DNA from: Bacteroidia bacterium
Lineage (GTDB): Bacteria; Bacteroidota; Bacteroidia; Flavobacteriales_D; Sanyastnellaceae
Reading direction: 5' to 3'
Length of the DNA stretch: 64,000 nt
Assembly: GCA_030427925.1 (NCBI GenBank)
Contig: JAUICJ010000011.1
Span: 1 to 64,000 of the forward strand
Part shown: positions 53,355 to 60,222 of the stretch, in pieces
Layout of the letters: every line of letters begins with the position of its first letter
Numbering within the stretch: position 1 is the first letter of the stretch
Translations under genes and position numbers: made by a program
Notes under the pieces: generated by a model
The model's database searches: none
Seen by the model: the letters and a program-made list of their open reading frames with translations, nothing else
What the model was told of the DNA's origin: nothing

Positions 53355-54427
53355 ACTTCCTCCTCAGCTTCCTCCTCCTCACGGACACGACGTACACCGC
53401 GGAATTGCAAGTCCGCCCGCGAACCGAATGGCGCGACGGGTACAAGGTCGTCCAAACGGCCGCCGATGCTTCCACCCTCGCCACGCAACAGCGGACGCGC
53501 ATCGGACTGACGGCCTCGTTTCCGCGCTGGGAAGTGAAGGTCGGCTTGCAGGACGTGCGGACCTACGGTGCCGACGGGCAGGTCGGGACGTACGAGGCCT
53601 GGGGCGCGTGGAAGGTGAGCGACCAAACCCGCATCACCCTCGGCCGCCAAGCCATCCAATTCGACGACGAGCGCGTGGTGGGCGCCCTCGACTGGGCCCA
53701 AACCGGCCGCTTCCTCGACGGCATCCGGCTCACCCACCGCAGCGGTCTCGGCCTCACGAGCGCGGTCTACACCCGCGACCCTGCGACGTTGTTGCATCGG
53801 TCGATGCTCCACCACGTTTATGAAGGGAGCGGGCACCGGGTGGCGGGCTTGCTGTTCGACGAGCGGTCGCCCGTGGAGTCGCGCTTCACGGCGGGCCTGA
53901 ACTACAAATACCGCAGCGAGTCCGGCTGGTTCGCCGGCTTGGAACTCGACGGGCAGTTCACCGATTCGACCTTTGCGAGCTTGTTCGCAGCCGAAGTCGG
54001 CCACCAAGGCACGGGGCGCACGACGCTGGGCCTCGACCGGCTGAGCGGCGGCGACGAAACGGCGTTCAACCCGATGCTCGGCACGAACCACAAATGGTAC
54101 GGGTGGATGGACCACTTCTACGTGGGGACGATGGCCGACGGGCTGTTCAATGCGCGGCTCGCGCACGTCCGGCCGCTGGGAAAGGGCGCCTCCATCGGCA
54201 TCATCGCGCACCACTTCCGAACCCCCGACGCAGGGCGGTTGTTGGGCAATGAGGTCGACACCCACGTGACGTTCAAACCGACGAAGGAAATCAACGCGAC
54301 CATCGGGTACTCCGCGATGGTGGCGGGCGAGGCCCATGCGGAACGGCAGGGCCGCCCCTTCGAAGCGGGCGTGCTGCAGCAGTGGGGGTGGATTTCGGTT
54401 TCGTTCTTCCCGCAATGGTTACTTTGA
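53351..54427 (+). CDS. Alginate-export-type outer-membrane beta-barrel
   Basis: A 358-aa protein with a short hydrophobic N-terminus, then a barrel. LQVRPRTEWRDGYK, GLQDVRTYG and ITLGRQAIQFDDERVVG match the alginate_exp (AlgE-like) family, and the end (ISVSFFPQWLL) is a barrel-like strand. No substrate can be inferred, because many members are only named by homology. Because it is coupled to the cytochrome fusion (ATGA overlap), it may act as an outer-membrane passage for a substrate or as the sleeve of an electron conduit. It is not an MtrB homologue by any motif I can see. Confidence 0.78.
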   Translation: MNFLLSFLLLTDTTYTAELQVRPRTEWRDGYKVVQTAADASTLATQQRTRIGLTASFPRWEVKVGLQDVRTYGADGQVGTYEAWGAWKVSDQTRITLGRQAIQFDDERVVGALDWAQTGRFLDGIRLTHRSGLGLTSAVYTRDPATLLHRSMLHHVYEGSGHRVAGLLFDERSPVESRFTAGLNYKYRSESGWFAGLELDGQFTDSTFASLFAAEVGHQGTGRTTLGLDRLSGGDETAFNPMLGTNHKWYGWMDHFYVGTMADGLFNARLAHVRPLGKGASIGIIAHHFRTPDAGRLLGNEVDTHVTFKPTKEINATIGYSAMVAGEAHAERQGRPFEAGVLQQWGWISVSFFPQWLL

Positions 54428-54428
54428 T

Positions 54429-55250
54429 ATGAAAGCGATTCGATTTTGGGCGGTCCTTGGGGTCGCGGGGGCGGCGGTGCTGACCTACTTGTTCGCGACG
54501 GCGCCCGCGCCGCTGACTTCGGAGGCTTCGGCGAAGCCCGTCCTTTCGACGGCGGATGCGTTGACCTTGCTGGCGCACGAAAACGACGTGACGCGCACGC
54601 TGTTCACGAAGGCGATCGTGGGGGCGGGCAAGCCGCAGGGCTTGAAGTTTTCGGAGCATTGGGCGGATCCGGACGTGGTGGCGGGGCCGTTGCCGGCGCT
54701 GTTTTTGCGGGGCGTGGCTTCGCATTTGGCCTCGAGCGAAGTGCCCCTCGGGCTGTTCCTCGGCAGCGACCACCCGATCGAAAGTTCGAACCGGTTCCAG
54801 GGGCGGCAAGCGGAGGAATTTCAAGCGATGCGCGCTGAACCGGCGCCGCGCATCTTCACCGACGCGGCGAGCGGCGACGTCATCGGCATGTTTCCCGACT
54901 TCGCGTCGGCGCCGGCGTGCGTGAGCTGCCACAACGAGCACGAGCGGAGCGCGAAGACGGACTGGGCACTGAACGACCTGATGGGCGCCACGACGTGGTC
55001 CTACCCGAAAGACAGCGTCACGACGGACGAGTTCCTGGCGATGCTGAAGGCGTACCGCGCGGGCGTGGCGGCGGTTTGGACGGCCTACCTCGCGGAGGTG
55101 GACCAAATCCCCGCCGACTCCCGCCCCACCGTCGGCCCCCGCTGGCCCTCGCACGGCTTCGCCCTCCCGGACCTGGCGACCCTGCAGGACAGCATCGACG
55201 AGTTGGCCTCCCCGCGCGTCCTGGACCGCCTCGTAGCCGCAGCCCGATGA
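54429..55250 (+). CDS. Tll0287-like (DUF3365) single-haem protein
   Basis: A 273-aa exported or membrane-anchored protein with an N-terminal TM segment (about residues 6-22). The core has IESSNRFQGRQAEEFQA and the single haem motif CVSCHNEH. Both are typical of the DUF3365/Tll0287-like haem domain, which in other proteins serves as a redox sensor or periplasmic electron carrier. It lies one base after the barrel gene and overlaps the next gene by 4 bases. Confidence 0.78.
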   Translation: MKAIRFWAVLGVAGAAVLTYLFATAPAPLTSEASAKPVLSTADALTLLAHENDVTRTLFTKAIVGAGKPQGLKFSEHWADPDVVAGPLPALFLRGVASHLASSEVPLGLFLGSDHPIESSNRFQGRQAEEFQAMRAEPAPRIFTDAASGDVIGMFPDFASAPACVSCHNEHERSAKTDWALNDLMGATTWSYPKDSVTTDEFLAMLKAYRAGVAAVWTAYLAEVDQIPADSRPTVGPRWPSHGFALPDLATLQDSIDELASPRVLDRLVAAAR

Positions 55251-55690
55251 ACCGCTGGGTCGCCGTCAGCACCGTGGCGGGCTTCCTCGCCTTGACCGTT
55301 GGCTCCCTGACGGGCTGGTCGGGCTTCGCGGGCCAATTCGACCCGACCTACCGCGCCATCTCGGGACTGACCGTGGCGGGCCTGATCGCGGGCCAGTGGG
55401 CGCTCACCTTAGGCCGTACCGTCTTCGAGCGCACAGGCCGTTCCTGGGACCGCTGGGTCCAGGTCCACCACCTCATCGGCCTCGCTTTGCCGTTGGCCGT
55501 TTGGGCGCACAGCCCGCGCTTCGGCTACGGCCTGCTCGCCGCCCTGCCGCTGGCCCTCTTCGGGTCCGCGTGGTGCGGCACCCGCCTCAGCGCCGGCCAG
55601 CAGCGGTGGCTTCCGTGGCACGTCGGCCTCGCCGGCCTCACCGCGGCCATGACGCTCGTGCACCTGTACATGGTGGTGGCGTACAACTGA
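55247..55690 (+). CDS. Small membrane protein, putative di-haem cytochrome b
   Basis: A 147-aa protein with four TM helices. Histidines lie in pairs on two helices: H74/H75 with H88 (13-14 apart) and H125 with H139 (14 apart). This is the spacing of the two stacked bis-His haems of ferric reductase/NOX-type and related b cytochromes. No enzyme domain is attached, so it would be a bare haem relay in the inner membrane. It ends the four-gene unit, with ATGA overlap to the previous gene. The family is not named with certainty; the haem call is inference from spacing. Confidence 0.65.
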   Translation: MNRWVAVSTVAGFLALTVGSLTGWSGFAGQFDPTYRAISGLTVAGLIAGQWALTLGRTVFERTGRSWDRWVQVHHLIGLALPLAVWAHSPRFGYGLLAALPLALFGSAWCGTRLSAGQQRWLPWHVGLAGLTAAMTLVHLYMVVAYN

Positions 55691-55721
55691 ACTTGTTCGG
55701 GCGCAACGTCGGCTCGCTCAA

Positions 55722-55740
55722 ATTGAAATCCCCACTTTCG
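55722..55740 (-). repeat. Intergenic repeat, copy 1 (inverted)
   Basis: Read on the minus strand: CGAAAGTGGGGATTTCAAT, 19 bases identical to the core of copy 2. Copies 1 and 2 thus form a perfect 19-base inverted repeat around a 46-base loop. Some weaker similarity continues left to about 55701. Confidence 0.85.
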
Positions 55741-55786
55741 GGCGAGTGGTGAACGGATCCCTGTTCGTTTCGACCCTCCCTCACCG

Positions 55787-55831
55787 CGAAAGTGGGGATT
55801 TCAATCACAGCGGAACGAATTTTTGCAGCGC
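55787..55831 (+). repeat. Intergenic repeat, copy 2
   Basis: Core CGAAAGTGGGGATTTCAAT, then CACAGCGGAACGAA and a T-rich tail ending CAGCGC. Aligned with copy 3 it matches at 40 of 45 positions, after allowing a two-A insertion in copy 3. Confidence 0.85.
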
Positions 55832-55902
55832 GACGGCCAAAAACACGCTTCATCGGGATCGTCCCTCCCACAACGGCCAAAGCCCTCCGTGCCCCGCTTC
55901 CC

Positions 55903-55949
55903 CGAAAAAGTGGGGATTTCAATCACAGCAGAACGAACTTCTTCAACGC
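55903..55949 (+). repeat. Intergenic repeat, copy 3
   Basis: CGAAAAAGTGGGGATTTCAAT, then CACAGCAGAACGAA and CTTCTTCAACGC. The unit is 118 bp downstream of copy 2 at the shared GTGGGG. It ends at the base of the terminator stem. Confidence 0.85.
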
Positions 55950-55950
55950 A

Positions 55951-55981
55951 AAAAGGGCGGCCCACCAAGGACCGCCCTTTT
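55951..55981. terminator. Bidirectional intrinsic terminator
   Basis: AAAAGGGCGG (55951-55960) pairs with CCGCCCTTTT (55972-55981) around an 11-base loop. Four T follow on the plus strand and five on the minus, so it can serve both the electron-transfer operon and the T9SS gene ending at 55999. Confidence 0.82.
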
Positions 55982-55998
55982 CCATTTCAAATCGGTGT

Positions 55999-58032
55999 TC
56001 AGCGCACCACCATCTTCTTCGTCAAGCGCATGCCATCGGCCACCAAGGTGTAGGTGTAGATGCCGGCGTTGAGGACGTCCGTGTCGAGGACCAAGTTGTG
56101 CATGCCTGCGGGCAACTGGCCGCGATCAACGGTCTGGACCAAACGACCCTGCAGGTCCCGAACTTCCAACGCAACCCGACGCGCTTGGAGCATTTCGAAC
56201 CGGATGGTCGTCGTTCCATTTGCGGGGTTTGGCGTGTTTTGGAACAATTGGATGCCGTTTGCATTGGCAATCTCGTCGACGCCCACGCGCTCCGACGTGA
56301 TCAACCGAATGGCCGGGGTCGCCGTTTGGGAAGTGAACCAAACGTAGTCGCCGGATCCCGCCTGGCTGTATTGGCCCGTCGAGTTGTCCGTGTCGCTGTT
56401 CGAATTTCCGAGTACGGTCAGTTCCGCATCGGTCTCGAATTCAACGATGACACTCGCGAAGTAGAAGTTGCCTTGATCCAATGCGATGGGGTCCTCGAAC
56501 GACAAGTAAACGAACTCCGAGGTCGCAATGCTCGACGGGGTCCACTCATCGTTGTACAACCAGTAAGTGGATTCAAACGGCGAATCCGTCAAGCCCACGG
56601 CACCATCCAACGTGTACAAACGCGTCTCGAATTCCAACTCGCCCACACCGCCCGTATTGGGGCCGAAGCGCACCGTCATGCCGTACGCCGTTGAACCTTC
56701 GTTCTGCATGTGGTAGAAGTTTCCGTAGCCCGTGGGCTCGAACAAATCCGAACCATCAATGGCGCGCGGACGGAACTCAATGTCCAAGTTGTCCGCGTCG
56801 TCGTGGCCATACTCATCGGTCGTGAACGTCACGTCCGTGACGGCCGAGTTGTCATTGGCAACTTCGTCCGCCGCCATCGCCATGATGTTCGCTTGGACGG
56901 TGTACGTTCCCAGGTCCGTCGGTTCCCAACCCGTCGTGATGTAGACGGTGTCCTGAGGGTTCGACGGGCAGGTTGCGCCATTGCCGAAGCTCGGCACCGT
57001 TCCCAACGTCTCCGTGGTGGAGCTCACAACGTTGCCGTTGGCATCCAAGATGTCCACGACAATTTCGACGCCTTCCTGATCCGTGTTGCCGTTGTTGCGG
57101 TACAACACGCCCGCCACCAAGCCCCCGTCAGCCGCCAAAATGCGCTGCTCGAAAGGAATGTGCTTGTACTCGTAAACGTTGAAGACATCACCGGTCGTCA
57201 ATTGAACGATGGACAGGTCATTCACAACGGGGTTCTCCGAAATGACCACGTCGTCGATGCCCCAGAAGTAGTGGCTGTAGCCGTCGCCCGTTTCCTCCGG
57301 CTGGAGGTAGGAGAAGCGGATTTGCACGTTGCTTTGGCCTGCAGCGGCGCACGAAATGTCCACGCTCGTGGTGAGCGGGTTCGCCGAAGCCGTGTTGGCC
57401 GATTCGATGAACGAACCGTGACCATCAAACGTGATCCAGTTGTTGCCACCGTCGTTGCTGACTTCCAAGAAAACTGGAGCAAACGGGTAGCAGCAGTAGC
57501 GGAAGTACTGCTCCCACGACACGATGACCGATGCGTTGTTCGTGAAGTCCAATACCGGGCTGGTGATCCAGCCTTCCGTGTTTTCGACGCCCGAGGAGAT
57601 CGGCGTGTTGTAGTAGTCGCAATCGAAGATCATCCAACCGTTGGCTCCCGTGGTAGAAGCCAGCGAATTGATGTTCCCCGAGAATTCACCTGCAGGCGGC
57701 TGCACGCCTGAAGCCGTTCCATCAGCCCATTGACCGTTGCCGCTGGCATCAACGTACTGCCAAATGGAACCGCCTCCGGTGTCTTCCGCCGTCCAAGCCC
57801 CGAAGGTGTTGTTTCCTGCGAAACCGTTGGCAAAATCCTCCTGGAACAAAACGGTGCCGCCCCCACGGGTAGCCATTTCCATGGAAGAAGTGGTCGCTTG
57901 ACGAACAGTCTGCGTTTCGACAGCGGACAGGGCTTGTGGAGCCTGTGCAAAATCCTGGCGGTCGTGCAAGCGCTGTGCGCTCAAACTTCCGGCTGCCAAA
58001 ACACCGCACAAGGCGAGGGTCAAATGCTTCAT
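55999..58032 (-). CDS. T9SS-sorted exported protein A
   Basis: A 677-aa exported protein. The ATG at 58032 opens a signal peptide ending AGSLSAQ. The N-terminal half has VLFQEDFANGFAGNNTFGAW, ending a domain with SWEQYFRYCC, FLEVSNDGGNNW and FWGIDDVVISENP, a jelly-roll fold seen in MAM-like or peptidase-associated surface domains. The C-terminus is a T9SS type A sorting domain (QLFQNTPNPANGTTTI, LVADGMRLTKKMVV). It is paralogous to the gene at 58176-60161, has its own terminator at 55951-55981, and its function is unknown. Confidence 0.82.
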   Translation of the reverse strand: MKHLTLALCGVLAAGSLSAQRLHDRQDFAQAPQALSAVETQTVRQATTSSMEMATRGGGTVLFQEDFANGFAGNNTFGAWTAEDTGGGSIWQYVDASGNGQWADGTASGVQPPAGEFSGNINSLASTTGANGWMIFDCDYYNTPISSGVENTEGWITSPVLDFTNNASVIVSWEQYFRYCCYPFAPVFLEVSNDGGNNWITFDGHGSFIESANTASANPLTTSVDISCAAAGQSNVQIRFSYLQPEETGDGYSHYFWGIDDVVISENPVVNDLSIVQLTTGDVFNVYEYKHIPFEQRILAADGGLVAGVLYRNNGNTDQEGVEIVVDILDANGNVVSSTTETLGTVPSFGNGATCPSNPQDTVYITTGWEPTDLGTYTVQANIMAMAADEVANDNSAVTDVTFTTDEYGHDDADNLDIEFRPRAIDGSDLFEPTGYGNFYHMQNEGSTAYGMTVRFGPNTGGVGELEFETRLYTLDGAVGLTDSPFESTYWLYNDEWTPSSIATSEFVYLSFEDPIALDQGNFYFASVIVEFETDAELTVLGNSNSDTDNSTGQYSQAGSGDYVWFTSQTATPAIRLITSERVGVDEIANANGIQLFQNTPNPANGTTTIRFEMLQARRVALEVRDLQGRLVQTVDRGQLPAGMHNLVLDTDVLNAGIYTYTLVADGMRLTKKMVVR

Positions 58033-58124
58033 TGAAGTAAGATTGGAATGATATGGCGTACAAATTACTGCAGCCGCGACAATCCGCCACCGCTTCAACC
58101 CAAGGATTTGAACAATTCAGGGCA

Positions 58125-58154
58125 CAAAAAAGGGCCGCCCGGAGGCAGCCCTTT
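58125..58154 (-). terminator. Intrinsic terminator of T9SS gene B
   Basis: On the minus strand AAGGGC and GCCCTT with a GC-rich inner stem are followed by T6. It lies about 20 bases after the stop at 58176. Confidence 0.8.
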
Positions 58155-58175
58155 CATCAGATTTCGTGATGTCGA

Positions 58176-60161
58176 TTACTGGATCGACATGCGCTTCGTG
58201 TCGCGTGCACCGTCCACCGTCAAGGTGTAGGTGTACATGCCCGCGCCCCAGTTGCTGACGTCGAGCGTCAAGCTGTGGTAGCCGGCGGGCTGCGTGCCGC
58301 GGTCTTCGCTGTAGACGAGCTTGCCCGTCAAGTCGCGCACTTCGAACGTGACGTCCGCGTTGTGCTCGAGGCTGTACTGAACGCGCGCGTTGTCGCTGGC
58401 CGGGTTCGGGAAGCTCTGGAACAAACGGAAGTCCAACGCGTCCGTCGTTTCCACAGAAACCGTGTTCGTTGCCGTCGGGTCGAGGTTCAAGCGAACCATC
58501 GGGACTTCGTTCGTGTAGTACCACGCGTATGCGCCGCCTGAACCGAAGGGACCGTAGACGAAGGAGGTTTGGTCTTGGGTGTACTTCGACTCCCAGATTT
58601 GGACATTCGAACCGCCGTAGTGCTCGAAACCAGCACCGATGAAGTCGCCTGCCGTCACTTCGTAAGGCTCTTCCAACACGAGGGTGTACCAAACGATGTC
58701 GCCCACAGCCTCCGAACCGTCGTTGCTGTAAGAAGCCGCGAGGTCCATTTCAGCCGAGCTCACGAGGAGGCCGCCGTAAGGATCGGTGTCGAGGAACGCA
58801 GCGTCCGTGCCGTCGTACAAGTGCGCAATGACCGGCGTGCCTTCTTCAGAACCCGCAGCAATGGCCACGTCGATGGCGTAGATGGTTGCGTCGCCCCAAA
58901 TGTCGTACGGGTTGCAAGCGACGAAGTCGTCCGCACCGTCCGCAGGGAACAAGCCCGTCATGGTTCCGTCGTCCCGTCCGTACTGGAGCGTGGTGACTTC
59001 GAAGCTCTGAACGGCCACGTTGTTGCCTTCGTTCTCGTCGGCGCTGTCAGCGGCCAACGTGTAGGTGATCTCGTAGTTGCCCGGTCCGTCTGCGGGAGTC
59101 CACTGCAAGTAGCGCAACGTGTCCGCTCCCTGGTAAGCAATGTTCACCGCGTCCGAAGCGCCCACGTCCGTGCCGTTCACGGCAATGTTCACGTGCGTAC
59201 CCGTGGCTTCTTCGTAGCCGGTGTTCACCGCCTTCACCGCGAGGTCGAGGGGGATCAATTGGCTCTCCGCCCAAGCACCGTTCTCGTAGATGCCCGTGGT
59301 TTCGAAGTCCGTGTACGAAACGTAGTTGTCCACGCGAACGTCGTGCGCCGGGGTGTCAAACAACTGGATGTCGTCGACCTCCCAGCTGTAGCCCCACGTG
59401 CCGACCCAACGGAACCGGATGTAGACCATGCCTTGGTCGCCGGCAGCTTCCGTGATGTCCAACTCGATGAAGCTCGGGTTGTCGGTTTGGTCAGACGTCG
59501 CGTAGCCCGGGAACACTTCCCAACGGCTTTGGACGGGACCGTCGCCGTAATCGACCGTGCCCGAAGCCTCGTCGGAGGTGGCGATGTCCGGCCAGTTCAC
59601 GCCGTCGCGGCTGACCTCAACCAAGCACTTCTCGCTGTCGTCCGAAGCGCCGTTGTCCCAGCAGCGGTAACGCGTTTCGAAGGAGATGGTCACGTATGGG
59701 TGGCCCGAGCAGTCGATGGCCTCCGCGTTTTGGAACCACGCGTTCTCGACCCACGCTGCGCTGTAGTTCGACTCTTGACCGAATTCGTCGGAATCGATGA
59801 TGAGCCAACCGTTGGCGCTGGTCGTCGAGTTCAAATCGCTCGCCGCGTTGCCGTCACCGCTTCCACCTGCCCACTGGTTGTAAGGACCGATGGGACCTTC
59901 CGTGGTGCACATGAAGTTGATGTCGATGCCCTCCCACGGAGCCCCCGCCACGTCAGAACCGTTGCCGAAGACCCAGTCTCCGCAGTTGTCCACGTTGCAG
60001 TCGTTCGTGTAAATGATTTCGCGATCGCCCGTTGGCTGCGTCGACATCGCGTCCACGCGGCGTGCTTGGGCGTCTTTTTGGTGAGCCACAGGCAAGAGGC
60101 CTTGGGCCGTCACACCCGCTGCCAAGAGCAAGGAGAGTGAAGAGAGGTAGATGTGCTTCAT
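58176..60161 (-). CDS. T9SS-sorted exported protein B
   Basis: A 661-aa exported protein. The ATG at 60161 opens a signal peptide ending GVTAQ. The first half parallels protein A: ITISFETRYRC-like core, CLVEVSRDGVNW and SWEVDDIQLFDTP. A CARDB/Ig-like domain with NIAVNGTDVGASDAV follows, and the end is a T9SS type A sorting domain (RLFQSFPNPASDNARV, YSEDRGTQPAGYHSL, ending KRMSIQ). It is probably a surface protein with carbohydrate- or protein-binding jelly-roll domains. The substrate is unknown. Confidence 0.82.
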   Translation of the reverse strand: MKHIYLSSLSLLLAAGVTAQGLLPVAHQKDAQARRVDAMSTQPTGDREIIYTNDCNVDNCGDWVFGNGSDVAGAPWEGIDINFMCTTEGPIGPYNQWAGGSGDGNAASDLNSTTSANGWLIIDSDEFGQESNYSAAWVENAWFQNAEAIDCSGHPYVTISFETRYRCWDNGASDDSEKCLVEVSRDGVNWPDIATSDEASGTVDYGDGPVQSRWEVFPGYATSDQTDNPSFIELDITEAAGDQGMVYIRFRWVGTWGYSWEVDDIQLFDTPAHDVRVDNYVSYTDFETTGIYENGAWAESQLIPLDLAVKAVNTGYEEATGTHVNIAVNGTDVGASDAVNIAYQGADTLRYLQWTPADGPGNYEITYTLAADSADENEGNNVAVQSFEVTTLQYGRDDGTMTGLFPADGADDFVACNPYDIWGDATIYAIDVAIAAGSEEGTPVIAHLYDGTDAAFLDTDPYGGLLVSSAEMDLAASYSNDGSEAVGDIVWYTLVLEEPYEVTAGDFIGAGFEHYGGSNVQIWESKYTQDQTSFVYGPFGSGGAYAWYYTNEVPMVRLNLDPTATNTVSVETTDALDFRLFQSFPNPASDNARVQYSLEHNADVTFEVRDLTGKLVYSEDRGTQPAGYHSLTLDVSNWGAGMYTYTLTVDGARDTKRMSIQ

Positions 60162-60191
60162 GTAAAAGCGTTTGGATGGTTTGTTACGTTG

Positions 60192-60221
60192 CAAATATAG
60201 GGGCATGAATTTATTGACAAA
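60192..60221 (-). promoter_or_regulatory. Bacteroidota promoter TTTG-N18-TATATTTG
   Basis: On the minus strand TTTG (60218-60221) precedes TATATTTG (60192-60199) by 18 bases, the best full promoter match in the window. It lies 30 bases upstream of T9SS protein B, squeezed between that gene and the gcvP stop. Confidence 0.75.
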
Positions 60222-60222
60222 T

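Larger units (their letters stand above)
55691..55998. other. 308-bp intergenic region with repeats
   Basis: No gene is seen here. It holds three copies of one repeat (one inverted, two direct) and, at its right end, the bidirectional terminator at 55951-55981. The ORFs that cross it are unsupported. Confidence 0.7.

Noticed and set aside
51789-55690. Classical MtrCAB or PioAB conduit
   Set aside because: The barrel has alginate_exp motifs, the cytochrome is fused to a reductase and has only five haems, and none of the Mtr motifs is visible. Only a functional analogy is proposed.
55722-55949. CRISPR array
   Set aside because: Only three units, one inverted, with uneven gaps of 46 and about 71-85 bases, no constant spacer length and no cas genes.
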